Shown here in pieces: positions 51,298 through 60,601 of a stretch of 64,000 bases of DNA. The stretch is from JACDER01 sp963842575 (lineage in GTDB: Bacteria; Actinomycetota; Thermoleophilia; Gaiellales; Gaiellaceae), in the NCBI GenBank assembly GCA_963842575.1, contig CAWJGS010000009.1, forward strand, positions 18,692-82,691, written 5' to 3'. How positions within the stretch are numbered: the stretch's first letter is position 1; each line of letters opens with the position of its first letter. The position numbers and the translations under genes were made by a program. The notes beneath the pieces are model-generated. The model was not told the DNA's origin. It did not search any database and saw only the letters and a list, made by a program, of their open reading frames with translations.

Positions 51298-52131
51298 GTG
51301 GCGATCGAGATCGATCTGAGCGGACGCGTCGCCCTCGTCACCGGAGGCTCGCGCGGGCTCGGACGCGCCGACGCGCTCACACTCGCCCGCGCCGGCGCGG
51401 ACGTGGCGATCGCGGACATCCAGCTCGAGTCGGCGGAAGGCGACGAAGCCGACCGCTACGGGCCGCTGGCGCAGGCGGCTCGCCAGACGGGGATGGTCTA
51501 CACCGAATCGACCGCCGCCGAGATCGAGGAGATGGGTCGACGCGCGCTCGCGCTGCGCTGCGACGTGACCGACCGGGAGCAGGTGGCGAAAACGGTCGAC
51601 CGCGTGGCTTCCGAGCTCGGCTCGGTCGACATCCTGGTCAACAACGCGGGAACACTCGACCACGTCGGGCAGCTCGGCGACCAGCAGCCGGAGCTGTGGG
51701 CGCGCGACCTGGCCGTCAACCTGACCGGGGCGTTCAACTGCGCCCAGGCCGTCTGGCCGCACATGAAGGAGCGCGGCTGGGGCCGGATCGTGAACATGGC
51801 CTCCGTAGCGGGCACGCTCGGCGGCTTCGGCCAGGCCAGCTACTCGACGACCAAGTCGGGGCTCCTCGGGCTGACGCGCTCGCTCGCGCTCGAGGGCGCA
51901 CGCCACGGGATCACCGTCAACGCCATCGTTCCGGGCGTGATCGGCACGGAAGCCTTCAACTTCGGCAACCCGGACATGAACGAGCGGATGATCCGCCGCA
52001 CCGCCTTCCGCAAGGCCGGGGAGCCGCAGGACGTCGCCAACGCGATCGCGTTCCTCTGCTCCGACCTCGCCGGCTACATCACCGGAGTCGGGTTGAACGT
52101 CAGCGGTGGAATCGAGCTCTTTACCTTCTGA
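51298..52131 (+). CDS. Short-chain dehydrogenase/reductase
   Basis: GTG 51298 gives 277 residues. NAD(P) motif TGGSRGLGRADALT, NNAG in ILVNNAGTLDH, Ser in RIVNMASVAGT and the catalytic YSTTK. The region around residues 35-85 is longer than in a classical SDR. VGLNVSGGIELF closes the fold. The substrate is unknown, but downstream genes suggest a catabolic set. The 3' end overlaps the nucleotidyltransferase by 26 bases. Confidence 0.92.
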   Translation: MAIEIDLSGRVALVTGGSRGLGRADALTLARAGADVAIADIQLESAEGDEADRYGPLAQAARQTGMVYTESTAAEIEEMGRRALALRCDVTDREQVAKTVDRVASELGSVDILVNNAGTLDHVGQLGDQQPELWARDLAVNLTGAFNCAQAVWPHMKERGWGRIVNMASVAGTLGGFGQASYSTTKSGLLGLTRSLALEGARHGITVNAIVPGVIGTEAFNFGNPDMNERMIRRTAFRKAGEPQDVANAIAFLCSDLAGYITGVGLNVSGGIELFTF

Positions 52132-52903
52132 GCACCAGCGCGTCCTCGACTGCGTCGTCGAGTTCTTCCGCGGTCAGCTGGGCGTCGTCGGAATGTCGGT
52201 CGCGGGGAGCATCGCCCGGCGCGCGGCGGACGAGCACAGCGACCTCGACGTGGATGTGTTCTTCGCCGACCCGGCGGCGCGCGAAAGGGTCTGGGGCGAG
52301 CGCTGGGAGTGGAACATCGCACCCTGGTTCCACCGCTTCGACGCCGACCACGTGCGGCCGCACTTCGTGATCTATCTGTTCGAACCGGGGATCAAGACGG
52401 ATATCCCGCTTCTCCTCGTCAGCGATCCACCCACTCCCGCCGGCGCGCCGTACGAGGTGCTCTGGGACGAGACGGGTGACGTCACACGCTGGGTCGAGGC
52501 ATCCAACTCGGGCCGCGTCGAGCTTCCTCCCGACTGGAGCGAGGCCGCGCACGAGGACGAGCGGATGTGGGCGTGGCTCTACTACTGCCTCCTGCACATG
52601 CGTCGGGGCGAGTACTACGACATCGCCTACGACTTCCACATGCTGCGGAACATCGTGGAGACCTGGCATGCGCGGCTAGGCGGCGCGCCGTTCTTCGACG
52701 TGCGGCGCGTGCACGAGCGCGAGCCGGAGACGATGCGCGAGTTCGCCGAGCTCTTCCCGCAACCCGAGCGCGAGTCGCTGAAGCGAGGCCTGCTCAAGCT
52801 GATCGAGGTGCACGAGTCCCAGCGAGAGCGCATCTCCGGGGTCGAGTGGCGCACGCGGCCCGAAGGGCGCGAGCGGATCCGGCGCTGGATCGAGGAGTTG
52901 TAG
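52106..52903 (+). CDS. Nucleotidyltransferase-domain protein
   Basis: The protein has 265 residues from GTG 52106. SVAGSIARRAADEHSDLDVDVFFAD has the GS-x(n)-DxD catalytic signature of the pol-beta-type nucleotidyltransferase superfamily, as in aminoglycoside-modifying and related enzymes. A helical C-terminal half follows (ERMWAWLYYCLLHMRRGEYYDIAYDFHMLRNIVETW), which resembles a HEPN- or KNTase-type substrate domain. Substrate unknown; resistance should not be assumed. Confidence 0.8.
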   Translation: MESSSLPSEHQRVLDCVVEFFRGQLGVVGMSVAGSIARRAADEHSDLDVDVFFADPAARERVWGERWEWNIAPWFHRFDADHVRPHFVIYLFEPGIKTDIPLLLVSDPPTPAGAPYEVLWDETGDVTRWVEASNSGRVELPPDWSEAAHEDERMWAWLYYCLLHMRRGEYYDIAYDFHMLRNIVETWHARLGGAPFFDVRRVHEREPETMREFAELFPQPERESLKRGLLKLIEVHESQRERISGVEWRTRPEGRERIRRWIEEL

Positions 52904-52912
52904 GTTGCGCAC

Positions 52913-53350
52913 GTGAGGATCTCGGTCGCGGCCGACGAGCGCACAGGCGTCGCTGACACGCTGGTCGAGGAGCTACGCCGGCGGGGACACGAGCCGGTCG
53001 CGCACGGCGCGCTCGAGCCCGGCGAGCGGGACGACTGGGCATGGGCGAGCGAGGCGGCGGCGCGCGACGTGGCCGAGGGCCGCGCCGAGCAGGCGATCGT
53101 CGCCTGCTGGACGGGGACGGGCTGCTCGATCGCGGCGAACAAGGTTCCTGGCATCCGTGCGGCTCTCGCCTTCGATGCCGAGACCGCGGAGGGGGCGCGC
53201 AGGTGGAACGACGCCAACGTCCTCGCGCTCTCGCTGCGCGTGACGAGCGAGGCGGTGCTGAGCGAGATCCTCGACGCCTGGTTCGCCGGCGAGCCGAGCA
53301 CGGCGGAGGACGACGTGGCCAACATCCGGCACGTCGACCAGATCGGATGA
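52913..53350 (+). CDS. RpiB/LacA/LacB family sugar-phosphate isomerase
   Basis: GTG 52913 gives 145 residues. RISVAADERTGVADTLVEELRRRGHEP and the phosphate-binding CWTGTGCSIAANKVPGIRAALAFDAETAEGARRWNDANVLALS are the family signature. The active-site Cys of RpiB is matched by the Cys in GTGCSIAA. RpiB interconverts ribose- and ribulose-5-phosphate; LacAB act on galactose-6-phosphate. Which one applies is unknown. Start and stop both lie close to the neighbours. Confidence 0.87.
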   Translation: MRISVAADERTGVADTLVEELRRRGHEPVAHGALEPGERDDWAWASEAAARDVAEGRAEQAIVACWTGTGCSIAANKVPGIRAALAFDAETAEGARRWNDANVLALSLRVTSEAVLSEILDAWFAGEPSTAEDDVANIRHVDQIG

Positions 53351-54502
53351 GCATCTCGTTCGAGCTGACGGATGAGCAGCGCGAGCTCCGCGACCTTGCG
53401 CACGACTTCGCCGAGGGCGAGCTGCGGCCGATCGCGGCCGAGTGCGACGCGCGTTCGGATTTCCCGGACGGCCTGCTCGAGCGGGCCGCGCGCGCCGGCT
53501 TGACGTCCTACGCGATTCCCGAGGAGCACGGCGGCGGGGGCGTGAGCGCGCTGACCGCGTCGCTGATCGCGGAGGAGCTGTCCTGGGGCTGCGCGGGCCT
53601 CGCCGGCTCGATCCAGGCGACGATGTTCCCGGTCCGGCCGCTCCTGAACGCGGGAACCACCGAGCAGCGGGAGCGCTACCTGCCTCTGCTCGCGTCGGAG
53701 GAGGGGACGCTCGCGGCCATCGCCTTCACCGAGCCGCATGCCGGCTCCGACCTCTCCGCGATCCGCGCCACTGCCGTGCGCGAGGGCGACGACTACGTCC
53801 TGAACGGCGAGAAGTGCTACGTCACGAACGGCGGCATCGCCGGCCGTCACGGTCGTCTTCGCCAAGGTCGACGGCGGCATGACGGCGTTCGTCCTCGAGG
53901 AAGGCGATCCCGGCGTGTCCGCTGGACGCAAGGAGGAGAAGCTCGGGCTGCGCGCCTCGTACACGGGCTCGATCGTGCTGGAGGACGCGCGTATCCCGGC
54001 GGGGCGGCGGCTGGGGGAGGAGGGCCAGGGCCTCCCGATCGCGCTGGACTTCTTCGAGGCCTCGCGGCCGCAAGTCGCGGCGGCGGCCGTCGGAGTCGCA
54101 CGCGCCGCCTTCGAGTACGCGGCGGAGTACGCGCGCGGGCGCCAGGCCTTCGGCAAGCCGATCGTGGACAAACAGGGCATCTCCTTCAAGCTCGCCGACA
54201 TGGCGATGGAGATCGAGGCCGCGCGGCTCCTCGTCTGGCGCGCCTGCGACGCGGTCGACCGCGGACGGGACGCCGGTCTCCTCGGCTCCTACGCCAAGGC
54301 GTTCGCGGCCGACGCGGCGATGCGCGCCACGACGGAGGCCGTCCAGATCCTCGGCGGCGCGGGGATCATGGGCGACCACCCGGTCGAGAAATGGTTCCGC
54401 GACGCGAAGGTCTTGCAGGTCGTGGAGGGCACTTCGGAGATCCAGCGGCTCATCGTCGCGGGCTACCTGAAACGAGGCCTGCGAGAGCGCGTTCGCGGAT
54501 AG
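53347..54502 (+). CDS. Acyl-CoA dehydrogenase, frameshifted near 53840
   Basis: ATG 53347 overlaps the stop of the RpiB-like gene. ISFELTDEQRELRDLAHDFAEGELRPIAAECDA, then AFTEPHAGSDLSAIRATAVREGDDYVLNGEKCYVTNGGIA is in the first frame. One extra base in GCCGGCC (about 53836-53842) shifts VTVVFAKVDGGMTAFVLEEGD and the rest, ending VVEGTSEIQRLIVAGYLKRGL, to another frame. Repaired length is about 385 residues. This resembles the two dehydrogenases upstream. The frame change looks like a sequence error. Confidence 0.86.
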
Positions 54503-54537
54503 GGCAACAGCCTGGCTCGAAGGTACGATATGGCTCT

Positions 54538-56457
54538 TTGAGCGCAGAGGCTGGGACGCACGCGGTTCGGGTTCGACGCCGGCGGAAGCCGGCTGGGCGT
54601 CAGCTTGCGCTGCGCTGGTCGCTGCTGGTCGTAGTCCTGATCCTGGTGCTGGCGAGCATCGTCGGATTCGTGTTCGCCGGCTCGTCCGACCGGATCGCGA
54701 AGGGAGTCAAGATCGCCGGCATCGATGTCAGCGGGATGTCGACGGCGCAGGCCAAAGCACTCCTCCAGCACCGCTCGGCCAAGCTGGAGCAGGTCCCGGT
54801 CGTCTTCGTCTCCGGGTCGCACCGCTTCGAGATCACGCCCGCGCGGCTCGGCGTGAAGGTCGACTGGGGCGCCGCGGTCGCGGCCGCCGAGGATCGCGGG
54901 GGTGGGTTCGGGCCTCTGCGCGGCCTGAAGCGGCTCGAGGTCAGGCTCTTCGGCACCGAGGTGGCGCCGCCCGTGCAGGCATTCAACGCGGCGCTCGGCT
55001 TCCAGTTGTCGCTGATCGCGCACGAAGTCAACCGGCCGCACCGCGACGCTGCGCTGAAGCTGCACGGGCTCCAGCCGGTTGTCGTCTCGGGGCAGGACGG
55101 ACAGATCCTCGACCGCCCGGCGGCCGCGGACGTCCTCGTCCGCTCACTCGGCTCGCTCGAGCGGGGCGCACCGGTCGTGCTTCCGGTCAAGACCGACGCG
55201 CAGACCGTGACCTCGGATGATTTGAAGGAGGCGACCGATCAGGCGCGCACAGCGCTCTCGGCGCCCGTGCGGCTGACGCTGGGCCCAACGACCTGGCGCC
55301 TGCCGCGCTGGAAGATCGCACCGCTCCTCGACCTGCCGGACCACGGGTCGACCACGGTCGGCCTCGGCGGGCCGGGGGAGCGGAAGTGGATCAAGCGGAT
55401 CTCCGCCACGGTCGACCGCGCGCCCAGGGACGCGACCTGGGCCATCGGCGCCCACATCCGCGTCATCCCCGACCGGCCCGGCGTGCTGATCCAGCGCTCG
55501 GCGACCGAGAAGGCGCTGTTGTCCGCAGTCCTCTCGCCGGACAATCGCCTGGCGAAGATCTCGGTGACATCTCTCGCGCCCTCGCGGACGACCGAGCAGG
55601 CAAAGGCGATGGGGATCGTCGGCCTCGTCGGCAGCTACGAGACGATCTACGGCGGGGACGCGAACCGGATCAACAACGTCCAGCTCGTCGCCCATCTGAT
55701 CGACGGCACGGTCATAGGCCCCGGCGCCACGTTCTCGTTCAACGGGACGACCGGTGAGCGGACGGAGGAGAAGGGCTTCAAGGAGGCCCCGGTGATCATC
55801 AACGGCGAGCTCGGGACGGGCGTCGCCGGCGGCGTCTGCCAGGTCTCGACGACCGTGTTCAACGCGGCGTTCGAGGCGGGGCTGAACATCACGGAGCGGA
55901 CGAACCACGCTCTGTACATCAGCCACTACCCGCTCGGCCGCGACGCGACCGTCAACTATCCCGACCTCGACCTCAAGTTCGTCAACGACACCGAGCACTG
56001 GCTGCTCCTGCGGACGTTCGTCGGCTCGGACTCGCTCGTCGTCGGGCTGTACGGGACGCCGGTCCACCGCAGGGTCGTCAGCGAAACGACGCCTCTCAAG
56101 GCCACCGGGCCGGTCCCCGTTCAGCGGGTCGACGATCCGGCGATGCTGCAGGGGCACTCGTACGTGGAGGAGTCGGGTGTGCCGCCGCAGGAGACCAGCG
56201 TCCACCGGATGGTCTATGCCGCGAGCGGCACGCTGCTCCACGACGACACGTGGACGTCGTACTACGAGGGCGAGAAGCGGGTCATCAAGGTCGGGACGAA
56301 GGAGCCTCCACCGCCGCCCCAGCCTACGACGACGACCGAGACCGAGACCACGCCGACGACGACCACGCCGACGCCCACCGAGACGACGCCGACTACCCCG
56401 ACGTCGACTCAGCAGCAGAAGACTCGGCCCGCTCCGCACGCTCCAACTCAGCCTTGA
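54538..56457 (+). CDS. VanW-family wall-associated protein
   Basis: TTG 54538 gives 639 residues; TACGAT (54523-54528) could be the -10 of a near-leaderless transcript. Basic N-terminus, one membrane helix (about 23-46, LRWSLLVVVLILVLASIVGFVFAG), then peptidoglycan-binding-like domains (KIAGIDVSGMSTAQAKALLQ). The VanW domain follows: GPGATFSFNGTTGERTEEKGFKEAPVIINGELGTGVAGGVCQVSTTVFNAAFEAGLNITER. It ends in a G5-like segment and a Thr/Pro-rich tail of about 45 residues. Anchored outside the membrane; wall function unclear. The 3' end overlaps the thioesterase gene by 65 bases. Confidence 0.9.
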   Translation: MSAEAGTHAVRVRRRRKPAGRQLALRWSLLVVVLILVLASIVGFVFAGSSDRIAKGVKIAGIDVSGMSTAQAKALLQHRSAKLEQVPVVFVSGSHRFEITPARLGVKVDWGAAVAAAEDRGGGFGPLRGLKRLEVRLFGTEVAPPVQAFNAALGFQLSLIAHEVNRPHRDAALKLHGLQPVVVSGQDGQILDRPAAADVLVRSLGSLERGAPVVLPVKTDAQTVTSDDLKEATDQARTALSAPVRLTLGPTTWRLPRWKIAPLLDLPDHGSTTVGLGGPGERKWIKRISATVDRAPRDATWAIGAHIRVIPDRPGVLIQRSATEKALLSAVLSPDNRLAKISVTSLAPSRTTEQAKAMGIVGLVGSYETIYGGDANRINNVQLVAHLIDGTVIGPGATFSFNGTTGERTEEKGFKEAPVIINGELGTGVAGGVCQVSTTVFNAAFEAGLNITERTNHALYISHYPLGRDATVNYPDLDLKFVNDTEHWLLLRTFVGSDSLVVGLYGTPVHRRVVSETTPLKATGPVPVQRVDDPAMLQGHSYVEESGVPPQETSVHRMVYAASGTLLHDDTWTSYYEGEKRVIKVGTKEPPPPPQPTTTTETETTPTTTTPTPTETTPTTPTSTQQQKTRPAPHAPTQP

Positions 56458-56836
56458 GCCACTCGGGCATGCGGGTCGGCCGCAGCGTCCGGGCGTCCAC
56501 GCAGGCGTGCGACGTCCAGCCGTCGGCGATCGGCTCGCCGGCCCGCTCGATCGCGTAGTCGAAGCGGAAGCGCGCGCCGCGCACCTCGCCGCAGCGCGTG
56601 CGGATCACGAGCACGTCGTCGAAGCGGGCTGGAGCGCGATACCGGACATACGCCTCGAGCGTCGTGGCCTCGATCCCCTCGTCGCGGAGCCCCTGGTAGC
56701 CGCCGGGGAAGCGCGCGAGGTACTCGACGCGCGCGACCTCGAGCCAGTCGAGGTAGGCCGCGTGGTGGGCGACGCCCTGCGCGTCGGTCTCCGAGAAGCG
56801 GACCTTCAGCTCGGTGGAGAACCGGAACTCATCCAC
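56393..56836 (-). CDS. Acyl-CoA thioesterase, hotdog fold
   Basis: The protein has 147 residues. VRFSETDAQGVAHHAAYLDWLEVARVEYLA is the 4-hydroxybenzoyl-CoA thioesterase motif, with the DxxGVxHH catalytic Asp and the long helix. YRAPARFDDVLVIRTRCGEVRGARFRFDY continues the sheet. It hydrolyses acyl-CoA; chain specificity unknown. The C-terminal Glu/Ala tail overlaps the VanW gene. It overlaps the binding-protein gene upstream by 8 bases. Confidence 0.88.
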   Translation of the reverse strand: MDEFRFSTELKVRFSETDAQGVAHHAAYLDWLEVARVEYLARFPGGYQGLRDEGIEATTLEAYVRYRAPARFDDVLVIRTRCGEVRGARFRFDYAIERAGEPIADGWTSHACVDARTLRPTRMPEWLKAELERAERAESSAAESTSG

Positions 56837-58040
56837 GGGTGTTCACGAGCCCGCCGACCGGCACCCAGTGGTTCTTCGCGTAGCGCTGGAGCTGGACGTG
56901 GTCGATCGGGTAGTAGTCGCTCGTCTTGACGGCGATCCCCTTGCGCAGGAACGGGTTGTTCCGCTCGTCCAGGTGCGTGGCCGCCTTGAGCAGGCTCGCG
57001 CGCGTCGGGTTCTTTCCCGCGTGCTTCAGCGCGTCCACCATCGTGAAGGCGACGGCCATCCCGTAGAAGTGCGCGACGGCGTCGGGGTTGGCGCCGTTCC
57101 CGTACTTCTTGAGGATGGACTTGTACAGCTTGACCGCCTTGTCGTTCTTGAGCTTCTTGTCGGTCGGATCTTTGAGGAAGGCGAAGCTGATCGCGCCGTT
57201 CGTCGCGCGACCGCCCGTGTTCAGGCGCGCGATGTTCATGACGAACGGGTCGATGGAGACCGAGGAGATGAAGACGTGGGGATGCCAGCCGTCCTTGTCC
57301 GCGTAGATGAACGACTGGAGCGCCTGCTTGGGGAGGGCGAAGATCATGAAGGTCTTCGCTCCGGAGGCTTTGAGGCCGTCCACCTGCGTCTTCACGTCCG
57401 CATCGGTCACTTCGTACGTCCGTGTGGCGACGATTCGCGCCTTGCCCTTGAGGCCGGCTTTCAGCCCTCGGAGGAGCTCGCTGCCGTACTCGGAGTTCTC
57501 GTACAGGACGCCGATCGTCGTCCCTTTCAGGTGTTTGGCGATATAGCGTCCGTAGATCGCGCCCTCGCCCGAGAAGCTCGGGAGGTAGCCCATCGTCCAC
57601 TTGTATTTCGCCCGTTGCTTGGCGATGACGTCGGCGCCGCTTCCGACGAAGAGCTGCGGGACGCCGACTGCGTTCAGGTACTGGCGGACGGCCAGGACGT
57701 GCTCGGTTCCGATGCTGTTGAAGATGGCGAAGACGCCGTCCTGCTGGACGAGCTGGCGCGTCGCCTGCACCGTCTTGGACGGGTCGTACGCGTCATCCAG
57801 CACCTTGTAGTTGATCTTGCGCTTGAAGACGCCGCCGTGCGCGTTCACGTAGGCGAAGTACGCCTGCGCGCCGCGCGCCACCGGCGCATACGCGGTCTCG
57901 GGGCCGGTCAGCGGCGCTGTGCCGCCGAGCAGGATGGACGTGGAGGTAACGCCCGGCGTCGACGCGCGGCCCGCAAAGGCCACGGATAGGCTCAGCGCGA
58001 GGGCTACGACCGCCGCAGCGAACAGGATCAGCCGTCTCAC
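56829..58040 (-). CDS. Branched-chain amino-acid-type ABC transporter substrate-binding protein
   Basis: The protein has 403 residues. Signal peptide RRLILFAAAVVALALSLSVAFAGRA, then the type I periplasmic-binding fold: TSTSILLGGTAPLTGPETAYAPVARGAQAYFAYVNAHGGVFKRKINYKVLDDAYDPSKTVQATRQLVQQDGVFAIF. The order is that of LivK-like proteins that bind amino acids, amides or aromatic acids. No permease or ATPase gene is beside it. The gene is followed by the thioesterase, which suggests uptake of an acid degraded through a CoA thioester. Confidence 0.92.
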   Translation of the reverse strand: MRRLILFAAAVVALALSLSVAFAGRASTPGVTSTSILLGGTAPLTGPETAYAPVARGAQAYFAYVNAHGGVFKRKINYKVLDDAYDPSKTVQATRQLVQQDGVFAIFNSIGTEHVLAVRQYLNAVGVPQLFVGSGADVIAKQRAKYKWTMGYLPSFSGEGAIYGRYIAKHLKGTTIGVLYENSEYGSELLRGLKAGLKGKARIVATRTYEVTDADVKTQVDGLKASGAKTFMIFALPKQALQSFIYADKDGWHPHVFISSVSIDPFVMNIARLNTGGRATNGAISFAFLKDPTDKKLKNDKAVKLYKSILKKYGNGANPDAVAHFYGMAVAFTMVDALKHAGKNPTRASLLKAATHLDERNNPFLRKGIAVKTSDYYPIDHVQLQRYAKNHWVPVGGLVNTRG

Positions 58041-58060
58041 AGGAGAGCAACGATAGAGCG

Positions 58061-58801
58061 ATTGCGCGGCTCGCCGGACTGGTACGGCGCAACCAGCCGT
58101 GCGTCGTCCTCACCGGCGCGGGCATCTCCACCGAGTCGGGCATCCCGGATTTCCGTTCGCCGACCGGCCTCTGGGCCGAGTTCGACCCGATGGAGTATGC
58201 GACCATCGAGGCCTTCCGCAGCGACCCGGAGAAGGTCTGGCGGTTCTATGGGCCCCGAATCTCGATGCTCACGGACGCGGAGCCGAACGCGGCGCACCAT
58301 GCGCTTGCGGAGCTCGAGGAGCTCGGTCTCGTCGCTGCCGTCGTGACGCAGAACATCGACCTACTGCACGCGCGGGCCGGCAGCCGCGAGGTGATCGAGG
58401 TGCACGGGTCGATCCGGACGTGCACGTGCCCGCACTGCGGCGCCTCGCACAGCCTCGAGCGGGTGCTGGCGATGCTGGAGGAGAGGCCCGACGACGCCCC
58501 GCGCTGCGCCTCGTGCGCGGCCGTCCTCAAGCCGGACGTCGTCTTCTTCGGCGAGCTCCTGCCCGAGCAAGCGATGGAGCGCGCCTACGAGCTGGTCCGT
58601 GCGGCCGGCATGCTACTCGTGGTCGGCTCGTCGCTGGAGGTCTTCCCCGTCGCGGGACTGCCGCACGAGACCCTGGCCGGCGGAGGACAGCTGGCGATCG
58701 TGAACCTCGGCCCGACGCCGTTCGACGGGAGGGCTGCGGTGAAGATCGAGGAAAGCGCGGCCGAGGCGTTGCCGGAGGTCCTGCGGATCCTCACCCAGTA
58801 G
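58061..58801 (+). CDS. Sir2-family NAD-dependent deacylase, start codon unclear
   Basis: VVLTGAGISTESGIPDFRSPTGLW, VTQNIDLLHARAGSREVIEVHGS, a zinc-binding CTCPHC...CASC set and VFFGELLP, VVGSSLEVFPVAG are sirtuin motifs, with the catalytic His in EVHGS. It removes acyl groups from Lys using NAD. The homologous region begins near 58064, but no ATG, GTG or TTG in frame precedes the first conserved block (a start at ATG 58190 would lose the NAD-binding loop). ATT at 58061 is a possible near-cognate start; an indel is also possible. Confidence 0.85.
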   Translation: MARLAGLVRRNQPCVVLTGAGISTESGIPDFRSPTGLWAEFDPMEYATIEAFRSDPEKVWRFYGPRISMLTDAEPNAAHHALAELEELGLVAAVVTQNIDLLHARAGSREVIEVHGSIRTCTCPHCGASHSLERVLAMLEERPDDAPRCASCAAVLKPDVVFFGELLPEQAMERAYELVRAAGMLLVVGSSLEVFPVAGLPHETLAGGGQLAIVNLGPTPFDGRAAVKIEESAAEALPEVLRILTQ

Positions 58802-58889
58802 AGAGCGCCTGGAAGCGCAGGCGCCGGGTCGCGTCGCCGCTCACCCGTGTCATGCTCCTACATGTCCGGATGTGGCGCTTGCGTTTCGT

Positions 58890-59045
58890 TCAGGCGGCGG
58901 TGCGTTTGACCGGCCGCTCTTCGAGGACCTCGCGGCAAGAGAAGCAGAAGGTGCGCTCGACTTCGTACGGAATGCCGTTGCGCTGGAGGAGCACCACCGT
59001 GGTCACCGGCGTATGCTCGTGAGCCTTCGTCTCGGCGACCTTCAT
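58890..59045 (-). CDS. Small CxxC protein of 51 residues
   Basis: ATG 59045 on the minus strand encodes 51 residues. The C-terminal half has IPYEVERTFCFSCREVLEERPVKRTAA, with a CxxC pair that suggests a metal or redox site. No signal peptide. It lies in the gap between the sirtuin and the frameshifted secreted protein. The compact conserved-looking motif suggests a real gene; function unknown. Confidence 0.55.
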   Translation of the reverse strand: MKVAETKAHEHTPVTTVVLLQRNGIPYEVERTFCFSCREVLEERPVKRTAA

Positions 59046-59101
59046 TGTCAATTCAGACTAGATCGGGTCCCAGAGGTTAGTGATTCAGCACCGTAAAAAT
59101 C

Positions 59102-60594
59102 CTGTGAAGATCCAGCGCCGTCTCAGTCGATCTTGCTCGCGTTCGCCGTCGCCGCGATTGCGGCGGCAGGGTTGGCGGGCCGCGGAGCCGGGAACAAGGC
59201 GACGTCGCCGCAGGAGGGCCCGGACTCCCGGACGCAACCGCTCGCGGACGGCTGCACTCGGAGACCGACGGCTCGATCCTCGCGAAGCAGGTGCCGAACT
59301 GGGTCTACGTGGGCGGGGGTCTGCGCACAGAATCAGGTCGTCACCGGGGTGGTCGACTCGCAGTACCAGCCAGACAAGGCGGCGGAGCCGACGGGGACGG
59401 ACGACCCGTTCACCCACACCTCCTACGACTTCACCTTCAACGTCAAGCCGGATCCCCCGTACGAGAACCTCCTCGGAACCGGCAACTTCGAGGGCCAGAG
59501 CTCCGAGACCGCGCGGCTGCACACGGAGCGCGAGTCGCTGACCTTTCCGACCTGGGCCTGGCCCGATCGCGGCGACCGCATCTCTCTCGTCGGTTCCTGG
59601 GTCTGGGACTGCGACCACCTGACGGCTACCGGGGAGCACACGGAGATCCATCCCTGGCGCGTCCTCTGGGTCGAGCGCAATCCGGGCGGTTCGTCGCGGA
59701 GGAGCTGCGTCCGGAGACAGAGAAGGCGACCTGTACGTGACGCACGCCGGCACGCCCGCCGACACGCAGGCGCTGTGCGCTCACCGACGAAGGGCGACCG
59801 GAACGCCTTCAAGCAGTGCGTCGCGACCCCGGTCACGAGCGTGCCCGTGACGGGGACGTACACGTTCGTGCTGAAGGCCGGAAAGAAGCCCTCGCCGAAG
59901 GCGCGCCTCGTCTACCGCGTGACCGACGTAGGCGCGTCTTCCTCGGCAACGGTGAGGCGCCTCGCCGACGGGATCTCGGTTTCCGTGGACGCGTCCCAGC
60001 CGCTTGTCGCGAAGAGGTTCTTCGTCGGCTGGCGTCCGGTGAAGGCACGTGCCGCTGCACCTGCGTGTCCGCCTCGACTCACTGCTCGTCCGGCGCGCGA
60101 TGGATCCCGAGCTGCCCGCCGTACGACTTGAACTGCCCCTTCAAGGACGAGTCCACCCTCATCGGCCAGGTGACCACCTCGCCCGGCGAGTGGAATGTCT
60201 ACCTGGACGCCGGGAGGGATCTGGACTTCCTGGAAGCCGATCGTCATCCAGGTCGCCGATGGCCAGACGGTTCGCACGAAACAGCGGATCGACCTCTTCC
60301 TCGCGAAGGGAAGGCCGTGGCGGTTCTTCGTGCAGACACGGGAGTGCGACTTCGGCTCGCTCGGCAACGCGTACTCAATCCGGGGCGAGGTCGACACCGT
60401 GCCCGCACATCAATGAGGTCGGCAACACCGTGAGCGACGACCAGCCGGGGATCCTCGCCGTCCATTTCCGCTCGCCGCAGGCGAGTCTCGGCAGGCACCA
60501 GGTGAACTCGAGCCTCGCTGGATCGACCTGTCCGGCCTCCAACGTGCACGGCTGCTATCGGTTGACGTTCACGATTTCTCGAATCCGGCCATAA
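59102..60594 (+). pseudogene. Secreted uncharacterised protein broken by several frameshifts
   Basis: A run of conserved-looking pieces in alternating frames. GTG 59102 with a signal-peptide-like AFAVAAIAAAGLAG, then TYDF-type and DPPYENLLGTGNFEGQ, LTFPTWAWPDRGDRISLVGSWVWDCDHLT, then VTSVPVTGTYTFVLKAGKKPSPKARLVY, then IVIQVADGQTVRTKQRIDLFLAKGRPWRFFVQTRECDFGSLGNAY, then DDQPGILAVHFRSPQASLG. At least five frame changes would be needed for one protein of about 490 residues. Either a recent pseudogene or a poorly sequenced patch. The role is unknown. Confidence 0.65.
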
Positions 60595-60601
60595 TCAGGC
60601 A

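Noticed and set aside
52106..52903. Antibiotic-resistance nucleotidyltransferase
   Set aside because: Only the shared GS-DxD motif is visible; the substrate domain is not recognisable as an aminoglycoside-modifying enzyme.
53041..56457. An 1138-codon open frame joining the acyl-CoA dehydrogenase to VanW
   Set aside because: The true dehydrogenase C-terminus lies in another frame and VanW starts at TTG 54538. The joined frame is accidental.
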